DNA of 64,000 nt from Vibrio gangliei (GCF_026001925.1 NZ_AP021870.1:124001-188000); one strand, 5' to 3'. Counted from the stretch's first letter, positions 34,091 through 44,095 are shown. The notes: generated from the letters alone by a model not told the origin. Numbers and translations are program-made.

Positions 34091-34936
34091 ATGTTACTTG
34101 AAGGTATTGAAACTTTACTGGTATTAGAAAGCGAAAAAACCATGAGCCGCGTTGGTAGTCAGTTATACATTAGTCAGTCGGCGGTGAGTAAGCGCATTGC
34201 TTTGCTTGAAAAAAAACTGGGTAAGAAATTGATTGTACCTGACGGTCGACATGTAAGGTTGACACCGGCGGCTAAAGAGCTGATTGCGAGTGTCGGCCCT
34301 ACCTTTCATGAATTACAAGGGCGGATCTATGAGCAGCATGACGTGCAAGATCAAACCATCATTCGACTCGACTGTTCAGAAACGCTTGTAGCAGGGTATT
34401 TATCACCGATGATGGGGGCTTATTTTCACATCGATAGTGCTATTCGTATTAGTACTCATCATACGCCAAGAATTGTAGAGCGTGTTCAGTCTGGTAAGGC
34501 AACCATTGGATTCTGCGCTGGCGATTTGCCGGCCCAGCATGGTTTAAAAGCCATTCGACTGTGTGAAGAACCGTTCGTTCTGGTGAGTAAACACGTATTG
34601 CATCAATTACCATCTCAAGTGATCACCAACGACCTGACCAACCCAGCCAACCGCTATCAGCTCGATGTACTGACTCAGCTTGGCATTGAGCCAACAATGG
34701 AAATGGATTCTTATACCGCGGCAGCACAATTAGCCTTAGGAGGGGTATTAACGGCACTCGTGCCATTGTCGATTGTTAAAACCCTGCAGATTGAAGAACG
34801 TTTTTGCTTTTATTTTGAGGAGTTGAAGCCATTATTTCGGCCGGTGCATTTATGCTGTCGGCCGAATATTTATAGCCATGAGCGAGTTAAAAAATTGATA
34901 GAAGCCATTGCTGATGCTGTTCCCACAGGAGCTTAA
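34091..34936 (+). CDS. LysR-family transcriptional regulator
   Basis: The 281-residue protein has a helix-turn-helix at about 1-60 (LLEGIETLLVLESEKTMSRVGSQLYISQSAVSKRIALLEKKLG) and a LysR effector domain from about 85. The ATG at 34091 gives the canonical start; the frame is open upstream to 34010 but that stretch contains the preceding terminator. Its 3' end overlaps the convergent TauE/SafE gene by 50 bp, a tail-to-tail arrangement that suggests but does not prove a regulatory link. Confidence 0.86.
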   Translation: MLLEGIETLLVLESEKTMSRVGSQLYISQSAVSKRIALLEKKLGKKLIVPDGRHVRLTPAAKELIASVGPTFHELQGRIYEQHDVQDQTIIRLDCSETLVAGYLSPMMGAYFHIDSAIRISTHHTPRIVERVQSGKATIGFCAGDLPAQHGLKAIRLCEEPFVLVSKHVLHQLPSQVITNDLTNPANRYQLDVLTQLGIEPTMEMDSYTAAAQLALGGVLTALVPLSIVKTLQIEERFCFYFEELKPLFRPVHLCCRPNIYSHERVKKLIEAIADAVPTGA

Positions 34937-35669
34937 AGGCCATGGTCATCGACATAATAATCACCAGAGGGCGTACCACTTTTTGACCATTACCCAGCAC
35001 GACTTTGGCGCCTAGTCTTGCCCCTAGAAAGTTACCGACGGCCATGGTTAAACCCAACTCCCAAATGGGTAAGCCCGCCATGATAAAAAAGGAGAGAGCC
35101 GCAATGTTTGAAGTAAAGTTCAAGATCTTGGTTTTTGCGGTGGCCACCACGAGACTACAGCGGCCAATAGCGACAAAACAAACAGCGAATATCGAGCCTG
35201 TACCTGGGCCTAAAAAGCCATCGTAAAATCCAACGCTTGTGCCTATGAGTAGTGCAAATGCCGCTTGAGATAGCTTGGCTTTCTCATCGGGCAATGGTGT
35301 TACAGAAGATGAAAACAAGAAGTAGCTTGAAATGGCAATAAGCACAATGGGAATAATGCTCATTAATAAATCTGGTTTGATGACTTGTACCGCTTCAGCA
35401 CCTAGAGCCGAACCGATAAAAGTGCAAGCGATAGATAACCACATGGATTGAAGTTTCACCGTACCGCTGCGAATGAAATATAAGCTTGCTGAAAAACTAC
35501 CAAATGAACTTTGAAGTTTATTGGTCGCTAACGCTTGTGCAGGGGGGATACCTGCCGCCAACAATGCCGGCAAGGTTAATAAGCCACCGCCGCCCGCCAT
35601 AGCATCAATAAAGCCTGCCAACATCGCCACTGCGACCAACAGAGCCATGATCTCAATAGAAAGTTCCAT
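34887..35669 (-). CDS. TauE/SafE-family membrane transporter (YfcA-like)
   Basis: The 260-residue membrane protein has about eight helices and two TauE/SafE repeats with the characteristic GGGGLLTLPALLAAGIPPAQALATNKLQS near the N-terminus and GFYDGFLGPGTGS in the middle. The family includes putative exporters of sulfite, sulfoacetate and organosulfur compounds, but the substrate is not readable here. Confidence 0.88.
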   Translation of the reverse strand: MELSIEIMALLVAVAMLAGFIDAMAGGGGLLTLPALLAAGIPPAQALATNKLQSSFGSFSASLYFIRSGTVKLQSMWLSIACTFIGSALGAEAVQVIKPDLLMSIIPIVLIAISSYFLFSSSVTPLPDEKAKLSQAAFALLIGTSVGFYDGFLGPGTGSIFAVCFVAIGRCSLVVATAKTKILNFTSNIAALSFFIMAGLPIWELGLTMAVGNFLGARLGAKVVLGNGQKVVRPLVIIMSMTMAFKLLWEQHQQWLLSIF

Positions 35670-35755
35670 TTTGAGTAACCAAAGTTTGATGAGAAAAGAT
35701 GGCGAGACTATATCATTGAATTTTCAGTAAGATTAGCAAAAGGGTGGAATTGCAC

Positions 35756-37282
35756 CTATTCCAAAATTTCATCATTTATAGGTGATGTCTCAGAAACTAA
35801 TTTTACGGCTTCGCTTAGTGATAAAGGCTTATAAAATAAGAAACCTTGTAGATACTCGACTTTATGCTTTATCAGGTAGTCGGCCTGTTGCTGCGTTTCT
35901 ACGCCCTCCGCTACGATTTGTACCTCCAGATCATGAGCAAGCTGAATAATATTATTCAATATTGGTGCGTTTACCGATTCCACTCCAATGGTATTGATAA
36001 AGCAGCGATCAATTTTCAAATAATCAAAATCAGTATCTTGCAGTACGGCAAGGGAGGTATGACCGGTACCAAAATCATCAATAGCCACCACAATACCGAG
36101 TTTACGAATATCGGTTAACACGCGTCTGCCAGCTTCATCCAATAATTGACGCTCGGTAATTTCAATACATAGTTGAATATTTTGTGCTTTGAATCGTTGG
36201 GCCAAATTATGAAATCGCGAGATACAATTGGGCTGTGACAGGTAAGTAGGAGGGACATTGATTCCTAAATGAAAATTCATATCCTTGTGAACTTTGTCTT
36301 CCCAATCTTTGAGCGCTTGCTCTAATACAAAGTCAGTGACGGCATTGATTTGCCCATGTTGCTCAGCCAAAGGAATAAAAATATCAGGTCGGATTAAACC
36401 ATTATTTGGATGATTCCAGCGAATTAGCGCCTCCACAGCCCCTATTTTGTCGGTTTTGCTATCAATGAGCGGTTGATACACTAGATAGAATTGATGGTTT
36501 TTTAATCCTTTTTTAAGATCTTCAATTAAGGAGCGACGACCTTTAGCCCAAAATGAAATCAGATAGAAAAGAACTGAAATGATCAAAGAAATGGGAATGG
36601 CACTGAGTAGATAAATGGTTCTTTTTTCACGTATGAGTTTTTTACTTGGTTCAACGTAGACTTTAAAATGCATGTCTGTCGATTGAGCGGAGACATTATA
36701 GTCGTGTGGGTACTGAGTGTTGATCTCCGGGTAATACAATCCTGAAGCAAATAAGTGAGAATCGGATACACGGTCATCAGAATTGACGCCAAGCCTTATA
36801 TTCAGGTAGGCGCTATCAATGATTGAAAGCGCAAATCGAGTGGGATTATTTTTATCCTGATCGACAACGATTAAGCTACGTTGGTGATATTTTGGCAAGT
36901 CGTATAAAAATTCGCCATGCTGAAGAAGGTTGCTTGGGATTCGATACTGTTCGAAGTGAGTGCCGGTGACCGAGCGTTTTGACGAGCAAGTTATTTTGCT
37001 ATTTTCAACGAGAAACATTTCTCTCAAATAGGCTTCGAATAATAAATCGTGCTGTATCTGTTTGCAGTTTTGAGCATCATAAAGCGCTTGCTGATTTTCA
37101 TCTCTTAGTTCATTAACGAGTACTTCGATTCGACTTACATAGGTCGTGGCGACCAACTGTAATGTGTTTTTAATGCTCAACTCGCTGAAGTAGACGCTCA
37201 TTGCCAAAATGAAAGGTAGGGGAGCCATCAAGGTGATGATAACTTTTCGAAAAGCGGTTGGGCTTATGGTTGAGTTTGGCAT
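35756..37282 (-). CDS. c-di-GMP phosphodiesterase with CSS-motif periplasmic sensor and EAL domain
   Basis: The 508-residue protein has two membrane helices (about 13-32 and 228-248) that bracket a periplasmic CSS-motif domain; the ITCSS tripeptide signature is at about 97. The C-terminal EAL domain (about 262-500) keeps the catalytic set: EALIRW, GINVPP, EITER, IDDFGTG, YLKID, VAEGVE and LQGFLF. It is therefore probably active in degrading c-di-GMP. CSS-EAL proteins are typically redox-regulated through the Cys pair. Confidence 0.92.
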   Translation of the reverse strand: MPNSTISPTAFRKVIITLMAPLPFILAMSVYFSELSIKNTLQLVATTYVSRIEVLVNELRDENQQALYDAQNCKQIQHDLLFEAYLREMFLVENSKITCSSKRSVTGTHFEQYRIPSNLLQHGEFLYDLPKYHQRSLIVVDQDKNNPTRFALSIIDSAYLNIRLGVNSDDRVSDSHLFASGLYYPEINTQYPHDYNVSAQSTDMHFKVYVEPSKKLIREKRTIYLLSAIPISLIISVLFYLISFWAKGRRSLIEDLKKGLKNHQFYLVYQPLIDSKTDKIGAVEALIRWNHPNNGLIRPDIFIPLAEQHGQINAVTDFVLEQALKDWEDKVHKDMNFHLGINVPPTYLSQPNCISRFHNLAQRFKAQNIQLCIEITERQLLDEAGRRVLTDIRKLGIVVAIDDFGTGHTSLAVLQDTDFDYLKIDRCFINTIGVESVNAPILNNIIQLAHDLEVQIVAEGVETQQQADYLIKHKVEYLQGFLFYKPLSLSEAVKLVSETSPINDEILE

Positions 37283-37561
37283 GTATCCGTGCTCTTTATT
37301 GCAAGCAAATGTATTCCCATTTGGGGTAAGAATATGACACTTCCACTTGCCGTATTGTCATTCAATTATCGGGAATAAGAATCTTTAATTATTTGACCAT
37401 TATGTTAATCGGGTTAAAGAGAAAAACCAAGATAATACTCCCACTAAAACTGTAGGTTTTGATTCAGATAGCAAAAATTTAGCAAGGTGAGAACCGCTAT
37501 ACTACACTCAGCATGATAGCAAGGTGGGCTTGAATGGAGCTTTAACGAGCGGGAGGCTAGC

Positions 37562-37750
37562 ATGACTCATGAAGACCGTATCGAAGATCTTGAACATCAA
37601 ATCTATATTGCTTATGCAGAAGGTGATTACCAACAAGCGACTCAACTTGAGAAGCAGCTGAAAAAAATTCGTGGACATTCAATGCAGCACAGAGAGCATT
37701 TGAGTGAACCTTATTCTCTAGAAGGGCATGTGTTTGTTGATGATGATTAA
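37562..37750 (+). CDS. Small acidic helical protein of unknown function
   Basis: The 62-residue protein is preceded by a strong GGGAGG ribosome-binding site 5 bases before the ATG and followed by a clear terminator, so it is likely real. Residues 4-40 form a charged amphipathic helix or coiled coil (EDRIEDLEHQIYIAYAEGDYQQATQLEKQLKKI). No family recognised. Confidence 0.7.
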   Translation: MTHEDRIEDLEHQIYIAYAEGDYQQATQLEKQLKKIRGHSMQHREHLSEPYSLEGHVFVDDD

Positions 37751-37781
37751 TCGTTGTAAGCAATGATTCATGACTATACGC

Positions 37782-37818
37782 AAAGTGGCGGCTAATGTTA
37801 TTTAGCCGCCACTTTTTT
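37782..37818 (+). terminator. Rho-independent terminator after the small helical protein gene
   Basis: The 14-bp stem AAAGTGGCGGCTAA / TTAGCCGCCACTTT with a short loop is followed by TTTT. Confidence 0.92.
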
Positions 37819-37854
37819 TATTTGTTGCTAAGCCCTACGTTGTTACTCACATAA

Positions 37855-38673
37855 ATGGCAAAATTTAAGCTAGAATACGGCTTTCTGATAATACGATACA
37901 AAATAAATATGATCGGTTTGTGGTTATTCTTTGCGGTTGTGAGTGTGGTGATTCTGCTGCACCACTTATTGACACGAACATTTGCGAATAAAATCTTTCG
38001 TAACCCCTTCTCTAAATTTCTGTTTTATGTTTCTGCGATAATTGGTACCCCCATCCATGAAGCATCTCATGCATTAATGGCGATCTTGTTTGGGCACAAA
38101 GTCCATAAGATTTGTTGGTTTCAAGTCGGTAAAGATGGTCGGTTAGGTTATGTTGAACATAATTGGAACCGTCGTTCTTTATATCAATCAATCGGATGCA
38201 TTTTTATCGCCTTAGCGCCATTAGCAAGTGCATTTGCGGTCATCACCTTGCTTTATCATTTTATGAATATGCCAAGCCTGCCAACGTTTGTTTTGGATGT
38301 TGATGTGGCCAATGTTTATACCGTGAGTATGGCTGCCTTACAATATTGTTGGCATGCGAGCGAAGTGTTACTCAATCACGCATTGAGTTCACCCAGGGCC
38401 GGATTGAGCTTATTGGTTGCCTCTTTGATTTGTTTTCATTGCATACCGAGTAAGGCCGATTTTAATAACGCGCTTAAAGGTTCTGTGATTGTAATCGCTC
38501 TGGTTACGGTGCTATGGGGGCTTTCGCTATACTTTAATTTGTTTCATCAACAGTGGATGTTGGCTGCGTTTAACTTCTCTGTTAATGTGTCGAGCTTTGT
38601 CCTGATCACTTCGGTTTTATCAATGTGTTGGTGGTTTATCTTAGTTTTACCAAGCGTAATTTTAAGATCGTGA
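37855..38673 (+). CDS. Integral membrane protein with HExxH motif (M50-like), function unknown
   Basis: The 272-residue protein has about six hydrophobic segments. A zinc-protease-type HEASH motif lies at about residues 67-71 within GTPIHEASHALMAILFGHKV, next to a membrane helix as in M50 site-2-protease relatives. A second-zinc-ligand motif of the classical NxxPxxxLDG type is not seen, so protease activity is uncertain. The start could be the ATG at 37909 (residue 19); neither has a strong ribosome-binding site. Confidence 0.75.
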   Translation: MAKFKLEYGFLIIRYKINMIGLWLFFAVVSVVILLHHLLTRTFANKIFRNPFSKFLFYVSAIIGTPIHEASHALMAILFGHKVHKICWFQVGKDGRLGYVEHNWNRRSLYQSIGCIFIALAPLASAFAVITLLYHFMNMPSLPTFVLDVDVANVYTVSMAALQYCWHASEVLLNHALSSPRAGLSLLVASLICFHCIPSKADFNNALKGSVIVIALVTVLWGLSLYFNLFHQQWMLAAFNFSVNVSSFVLITSVLSMCWWFILVLPSVILRS

Positions 38674-38682
38674 TTTATTTTT

Positions 38683-38720
38683 TAAGCCTCAACGGTTGAT
38701 AGACCATTCGTTGAGGCTTA
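38683..38720. other. Long hairpin between convergent genes
   Basis: A perfect 12-bp inverted repeat (TAAGCCTCAACG / CGTTGAGGCTTA) has a 14-nt loop. T-runs do not follow it on either strand, so it is not a textbook terminator but may limit read-through between the two convergent genes. Confidence 0.6.
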
Positions 38721-38741
38721 GTGGTTGAAAAATGTTAGTAC

Positions 38742-39836
38742 TTACTTATCGGCGAAGGTATAACGTTCTAACCAATGAGCGTAAGGTGCAGGAAGAATCC
38801 AAGAAGGTTTTTCAACGTTGAGTGCTTTTGCCAAACGATAGGTGTAATGAGGGTCTGCCAAGTAGGCTTTGCCTATCATGACTTGATCCATTTGGCCTTC
38901 AGCGACAACGCGTTCTGCATCTTCGGGTTTATCTATACCCCAAGCAGACGCTACCGGTAGGCCTGTTTCTTGGCGTATACGTTCTGAAATCGGTGCAAGA
39001 AACGCGGGGCCCCAAGGCACTTGAGCGGTGGGCGTGTTAAAACCAACGCTGACATTCACCATATCCAAACCATTCGCTTTCATTGTATTGAGCATGGCGA
39101 CGGACTCTTGCAGCATGGTTTCATCTTCGCCATCAAATTCAACCACACCAAGACGAATAGTCAGAGGTAGATGCTCTGGCCACACTTCACGTACCGCGTT
39201 GAACGTTTCCACTAAGAATAGTGAACGATCCTGACCATATTGATCATCACGCTGATTGGTATGACGAGAAAAGAAACTTTGTGCTAAATAACCGTGAGCA
39301 AAATGCAGTTCTAGCCATTCAAAGCCGGCTTCTAATGCACGTTTAGCGCCTGCTACAAAATCTTGCTTCACACGTTGAATGTCATCAAGCGTCATGGCTT
39401 TTGGTGTTTTTGGTAAATTGGCACCAAAAGCGATGGCTGAAGGGGCGATGGTGTCCCAGCCTTGAGCATCAGATGAATCAATATGATCATCGCCTTCCCA
39501 TGGAATATTAGCGCTGGCTTTACGGCCTGCGTGGCCAATTTGAATGCCGGCAACGCTGCCGTTTTGTTTGATGGTCGTGGCTACTTTCGCCAATTCATTT
39601 GCTTGCTCATCATTCCAGATACCCAGGCATTTTGGCGTAATACGACCTGCTGGTGATACGGCTGTCGCTTCGACAATCACAACACCTGCGCCGCCACGAG
39701 CAAGACCAGCATAGTGAATGTGATGCCAATCATTCGCCACACCGTCGATTGCCGAATATTGGCACATAGGCGGAACAGCAATGCGGTTTTTTAATTCAAT
39801 GCTTTTAATTGTTAAAGGTTGGAATAATGCAGACAT
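38742..39836 (-). CDS. NADH:flavin oxidoreductase, Old Yellow Enzyme family (YqjM-like)
   Basis: The 364-residue FMN TIM-barrel enzyme is of the YqjM/thermophilic-like class: NRIAVPPMCQYSA with the Cys that tunes FMN, the substrate His pair in the HFAHGYLAQSF region, and the Tyr and Arg-rich phosphate loop. It reduces activated C=C bonds. The ATG at 39836 has AGGA 5 bases upstream; the TTG at 39854 is rejected. It lies downstream of mtlR but 160 bp away and is probably separate from the mannitol operon. Confidence 0.9.
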   Translation of the reverse strand: MSALFQPLTIKSIELKNRIAVPPMCQYSAIDGVANDWHHIHYAGLARGGAGVVIVEATAVSPAGRITPKCLGIWNDEQANELAKVATTIKQNGSVAGIQIGHAGRKASANIPWEGDDHIDSSDAQGWDTIAPSAIAFGANLPKTPKAMTLDDIQRVKQDFVAGAKRALEAGFEWLELHFAHGYLAQSFFSRHTNQRDDQYGQDRSLFLVETFNAVREVWPEHLPLTIRLGVVEFDGEDETMLQESVAMLNTMKANGLDMVNVSVGFNTPTAQVPWGPAFLAPISERIRQETGLPVASAWGIDKPEDAERVVAEGQMDQVMIGKAYLADPHYTYRLAKALNVEKPSWILPAPYAHWLERYTFADK

Positions 39837-39996
39837 AAGCTTCCTTGGTTTCAACCATGAAATAAATAGTGGAAACCAGTATAAGAGAGGCGGGAAGAAT
39901 ATTTGAATGACTTAATACAATATTGAATATGATTTCAGCGCATATTTAAAAGAGTGACCGAATCTGCTCAAGTACGATCAATTGGTCAAAGTACGG

Positions 39997-40527
39997 CTAG
40001 AAAGGGCTGTCTTTTTTCAACTCATTACACATCTCAACAATGGCAAGCGAGAGCCCGGACTTGATAACTTGTTGCTGTCTTTGTAACTGCATTTGATAAA
40101 AATTTAAATCAATATCGCCATCTGGCTCTGCAACATGCAACGAAACCATATTCATACGGTTTGTTAAATGGAGAGATTTAAGATACTGAATGATGGTGGG
40201 ATCAGTAAATTCATACTCTGAACCATCACTGTTGAGTTTGTTTCTTATTTTGATGATATCTTCAATATCATGATAAATATCATCGGGTAGTACACCAAGG
40301 CCAAACAACAGTTTTAGCCGGACGGTGAGATCACCAAGTGGGCCAGAATCTTGCAGTAACGGGCCGACGACGGATTGTACGGCAAAGTTATCCTTGCGGA
40401 AGATCCTTTTAATCAGCGCATCAATCGACTCATTAAAAATGTCTACCGTTTGAATAAAGAAACCTCGCACAGTCGGCGTTTGGTTTAGTCGTTCAAGAAT
40501 GTCAGTTTCGTTTAGTTCTTCGCTCAT
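39997..40527 (-). CDS. mtlR: Mannitol operon repressor MtlR
   Basis: The 176-residue all-helical protein is of the MtlR/FumE family (TVRGFFIQTVDIFNESIDALIKRIF...LGDLTVRLKLLFGLGVL...EDIIKIRNKL). It follows mtlA and mtlD in the order known from enterics and Vibrio. It lacks a recognisable DNA-binding motif, as usual for the family. A perfect hairpin lies just upstream, between it and mtlD. Confidence 0.92.
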   Translation of the reverse strand: MSEELNETDILERLNQTPTVRGFFIQTVDIFNESIDALIKRIFRKDNFAVQSVVGPLLQDSGPLGDLTVRLKLLFGLGVLPDDIYHDIEDIIKIRNKLNSDGSEYEFTDPTIIQYLKSLHLTNRMNMVSLHVAEPDGDIDLNFYQMQLQRQQQVIKSGLSLAIVEMCNELKKDSPF

Positions 40528-40545
40528 TACTTCTTCTAAATTTCA

Positions 40546-40570
40546 TTAGGAGCCTAAGTTAGGCTCCTAA
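40546..40570 (-). other. Perfect hairpin between mtlD and mtlR
   Basis: The 12-bp arms TTAGGAGCCTAA / TTAGGCTCCTAA flank a single base. It lacks a T-run, so it may stabilise or process the polycistronic mRNA and set a lower mtlR level rather than terminate. Confidence 0.7.
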
Positions 40571-40624
40571 ACGTTGGTTTTTAAAGTCCGTTTTCTAAAG
40601 CCCGGCACTTTATAAATAGTGCTT

Positions 40625-41773
40625 TTATAACTCTTGGTATAGTTTTTCTATTGTTTGAATTTCACGGCTGTGTTCATCAAGGCCAGTATAATGCGCTAAT
40701 GCTTTTTTAATACCTTGATCTTGAATAGATTTTTGTAACTCAACGGCTTGTGGGTCCGTATCATTACGGTATTTACAAGCGGCTGCAATCCCTTTTAATA
40801 ATGAAATATTTTCTGTACCGTATTCAATTGTGCCAAGTAACGGTTTGATCAAACGGTCATTGGCTCCAAGTTTGCGGATTGGCTGACGCCCCACACGGTC
40901 AACTTCATCGACTAAATAAGGGTTAGCAAAGCGATCTAGGATTTTATTGATGTAGGCGGCGTGCAATTCGCGATCAAATTGATAGCGTTGGATCAGCACC
41001 TCACCACTTTCAAACATGGCTTGTTTTACATCAAAATAAATTTCAGGGTCCTCAATGGCTTCACGGATGGTTTTATGTCCTTTTAGACAACCTAAGTAGG
41101 CCGTAATGCAGTGACCGGTATTCAACGTGAATAGTTTACGTTCAACAAAGGCCATTAAGTTATTGGTTTTTTCCATCCCTGCAATGTCTGGGATTTCACC
41201 CTTAAACTGCCCTTCATCGACGATCCATTCGCTAAAGCTTTCTACGGTCACTTCAAGTGGATCATCGTTAGCCGCTTCGGCTGGTGGCACAATTCGATCG
41301 ACCGCTGAATCGACAAAGCCAATCAATTCATCGGCTTGATTATGAAGGCTTGGAGCGAGATATTTATAGACTTCACCTTTTAGATGAGTGGTGCCTCGAA
41401 CCATATTTTCACAAGCAATGATATTTAGCGGTGAGGTGTTGCCGGCTTCAAATCGCTTAGCAATGCCGGTTGCTATGGTTTTAGCAATAATATCAAGTAC
41501 ATTTGGACCCACTGCTGTTGTGACGAGATCCGTATGAACGATACGCTCAATGACATCGTCACTTGCCGAGTTCACCGCCGTTACATGGCTGACGGTATCA
41601 ATTTGGCATTTAGAGCCTACTACTTTGACTTTATATTCTTGTTTGTGACTGATTTGATCAACCAATGGGGCGTTAACGTCTGCAAAAGTAACTTGAACAT
41701 CAGCATCTGACAGTAGTTTACCAATAAACCCACGGCCGATATTTCCTGCACCAAAATGAACTGCATTTTTCAT
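40625..41773 (-). CDS. mtlD: Mannitol-1-phosphate 5-dehydrogenase
   Basis: The 382-residue polyol dehydrogenase starts with the NAD-binding [14 protein letters not shown] (about 8-21) and contains the catalytic region around [13 protein letters not shown] with the conserved Lys/Asn/His set. It oxidises mannitol 1-phosphate to fructose 6-phosphate. It lies 77 bp downstream of mtlA. Confidence 0.96.
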   Translation of the reverse strand: MKNAVHFGAGNIGRGFIGKLLSDADVQVTFADVNAPLVDQISHKQEYKVKVVGSKCQIDTVSHVTAVNSASDDVIERIVHTDLVTTAVGPNVLDIIAKTIATGIAKRFEAGNTSPLNIIACENMVRGTTHLKGEVYKYLAPSLHNQADELIGFVDSAVDRIVPPAEAANDDPLEVTVESFSEWIVDEGQFKGEIPDIAGMEKTNNLMAFVERKLFTLNTGHCITAYLGCLKGHKTIREAIEDPEIYFDVKQAMFESGEVLIQRYQFDRELHAAYINKILDRFANPYLVDEVDRVGRQPIRKLGANDRLIKPLLGTIEYGTENISLLKGIAAACKYRNDTDPQAVELQKSIQDQGIKKALAHYTGLDEHSREIQTIEKLYQEL

Positions 41774-41850
41774 AATAAATTCCTACGATTAAACTTTTTG
41801 GGTGAGGCCAGATGTATAGGGGAACACCTGACCTCTAATATGAGAGTCAA

Positions 41851-43812
41851 TTAAGCGGCTTGGTTGCCTTGCAGTATTTCTAATACTTCTTCTACATCAT
41901 CTGTTGACGTTAATCTCTCAATAGCATCAGGGTCATCTAACGCATTTGTTATCGTAGTAATTACTTGAATGTGTTCATCATTTTTAGCTGCAATACCAAT
42001 GACAAGTTTAGCAATCTCATCGTCGTCTTCGCCAAATTGAACCCCTGATGGGTACTGGCAAATGACGATACCGGTTTTGAGCACACGATCTTTTGCTTCG
42101 ACTGTACCATGTGGCACAGCAATAGATTCGCCAAGGTAGGTCGAAACTAGTTGCTCACGTTCGAACATGGCATCAACGTATTCAGGTTCAGCATAGCCGA
42201 GTTCAACTAACTGGCTTCCTGCAAAGCGAATGGCTTCTTCTTTATTGCTAGCCATTAGCCCAAGGTGAATATTCTTGCGCTCAATAGTAAACACAGAGGT
42301 TGGTTGTTCTTCATAGCTATCATCATTTGCAGCAAGAATGGAAACTTTTACCACTTGATTATCGTTTGCGGCTTCTGGGCGCTGAGTAGCCAATAGTTTA
42401 GTGACAAGTTGGTTGTACATGTCGCTATCTAAGAAGTTAGTTAATGAAATATGGTGTGCGTTTGGCGCGTGTTTACGAGCTCGGTCTGTTAAGTCTTTAT
42501 GAGTGATCACGATATCAGCTCCTTCTGGCAAATTATTAATAGCAAGGTTGGTCACATGGATGTTAAGGCCCGCTTGTTGAACCTTTTTACGCAGTAAGCT
42601 CGCTCCCATTGCACTGGAGCCCATCCCCGCATCGCATGCCACTATGATGCTATTTACTTTTGCTAAATTAACGGTGTTTGCCAAATTAACCGTTTTGTTT
42701 GAATCTGAAGATTGACCTTTAGAGGCTGACTTCATGTTGTTCATTTCCGCCGTTGCTTTATCCAGCGCAGCTTTATCACCATCTTCTTCGGTAGTCTTTT
42801 GTGATTTCATCAGTACTACTGCAACGGTAAATGAAACCGCTGTCGCTGAGAAAACAGAGCAAAGAACACCAATTAATGAACTGCTTGGAGCCAGTAGTAA
42901 AATTGCGAAAATTGAGCCTGGAGATGCTGGAGATACGATACCTGCATCAAAAATATTCAGGACAAATACGCCCGTCATACCGCCGGCAATTGCCGCTAAA
43001 ATCAAACGAGGATTCATCAAAATATACGGGAAGTAGATTTCGTGAATACCGCCAAAGAAATGAATGATGGATGCACCGCCAGCGGTTTGTTTCGCCGTAC
43101 CTTTGCCAAAAAACATGTATGCCAACAGAATACCTAGTCCAGGACCAGGGTTCGATTCAATTAGGAAGAAGATTGATTTACCTGTATCCGCAGCTTGCTG
43201 AATACCTAGTGGTGAGAAAATACCGTGGTTGATGGCATTGTTTAAGAATAAGATTTTTGCAGGTTCTACAAAAATAGAAGTGAGAGGTAGTAAGTGGGCG
43301 TTTACTAAAAAATGTACCCCTGATGCCAATCCGCTTGAAAGCACTTTGACAAATGGGCCAATTAACATGAAAGCAATGATGGCGCAGATCATACCAATAA
43401 TGCCGGCAGAGAAGTTATTCACTAACATTTCAAAGCCGCTTTTAATTTTGCCTTCGACACGTTGGTCAAATGCCTTAATGGCCCAACCACCCATTGGGCC
43501 TACGATCATCGCGCCCATGAACATAGGTATATCTGTTCCCACAATGACACCCATCGTGGTAATAGCACCAACAACAGCTCCTCGTTCACCACCGATTAAT
43601 TTACCGCCGGTATAACCGATCAGTAAGGGAAGTAAATAAGTGATCATTGGGCCAACCATGGAAGCTAACGTTTCATTTGGTAGCCAACCAGTTGGAATGA
43701 ATAAGGCAGTAATAAATCCCCACGCGATGAATGCTCCGATATTGGGCATGACCATGTTAGAGAGGAAGCGACCAAAATTTTGTATCTTGATCTTAGCATC
43801 AGGTGATATCAT
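41851..43812 (-). CDS. mtlA: PTS mannitol-specific transporter subunit IICBA
   Basis: The 653-residue protein has a membrane EIIC domain (about 1-345, starting with the amphipathic membrane-targeting helix IKIQNFGRFLSNMVMPNIGAFIAWG), an EIIB domain with the phospho-Cys in IIVACDAGMGSSAMG (about 388) and an EIIA domain with the phospho-His in IAVPHGTVE (about 567). It takes up and phosphorylates mannitol. Three CRP-type sites and a structured leader lie upstream. Confidence 0.96.
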   Translation of the reverse strand: MISPDAKIKIQNFGRFLSNMVMPNIGAFIAWGFITALFIPTGWLPNETLASMVGPMITYLLPLLIGYTGGKLIGGERGAVVGAITTMGVIVGTDIPMFMGAMIVGPMGGWAIKAFDQRVEGKIKSGFEMLVNNFSAGIIGMICAIIAFMLIGPFVKVLSSGLASGVHFLVNAHLLPLTSIFVEPAKILFLNNAINHGIFSPLGIQQAADTGKSIFFLIESNPGPGLGILLAYMFFGKGTAKQTAGGASIIHFFGGIHEIYFPYILMNPRLILAAIAGGMTGVFVLNIFDAGIVSPASPGSIFAILLLAPSSSLIGVLCSVFSATAVSFTVAVVLMKSQKTTEEDGDKAALDKATAEMNNMKSASKGQSSDSNKTVNLANTVNLAKVNSIIVACDAGMGSSAMGASLLRKKVQQAGLNIHVTNLAINNLPEGADIVITHKDLTDRARKHAPNAHHISLTNFLDSDMYNQLVTKLLATQRPEAANDNQVVKVSILAANDDSYEEQPTSVFTIERKNIHLGLMASNKEEAIRFAGSQLVELGYAEPEYVDAMFEREQLVSTYLGESIAVPHGTVEAKDRVLKTGIVICQYPSGVQFGEDDDEIAKLVIGIAAKNDEHIQVITTITNALDDPDAIERLTSTDDVEEVLEILQGNQAA

Positions 43813-44050
43813 ATCGACTCCCGTTTGATGTTCTTAATTATTTTGTTGTGGTAAACGGTTCGCGAAAACCGTATTGGTTGCTTAGTACCCAATCAATTTA
43901 CCACACAATTTTAAATAAGAACTGATAACGGGTTTTTTGTGATACCCCTCATGTTTTCTGCTGCACTTTTTCAATTTTGTGCGATCTACTTATCAATATT
44001 ATTTTGTAATTTACTTACAAATCCATAACGTTAACTTTTTAGCCAAACTT
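43813..44050. other. mtlA leader and promoter region with folded structure; possible MtlS locus
   Basis: No ORF is seen. Within it, TGTGGTAAA (43847-43855) and TTTACCACA (43897-43905) close a stem enclosing two smaller hairpins (ACGGTT / AACCGT at 43855-43872, ATTGG / CCAAT at 43873-43893). In Vibrio cholerae this position, antisense to the mtlA 5' UTR, encodes the small RNA MtlS. A homologue on the plus strand is plausible here but was not confirmed by similarity. Confidence 0.45.
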
Positions 44051-44070
44051 TTAGTGATGGTGGTCACATT
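44051..44070. promoter_or_regulatory. CRP-type site 1 upstream of mtlA
   Basis: TTAGTGATGGTGGTCACATT contains GTGA-N6-TCAC. Confidence 0.75.
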
Positions 44071-44095
44071 TTCAGTATTGGCTGTACTAATATTT

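Noticed and set aside
43229..43615. A 128-codon plus-strand frame antisense to mtlA
   Set aside because: It lies wholly inside the conserved EIIC coding sequence; its length reflects the codon pattern of the membrane domain on the other strand.
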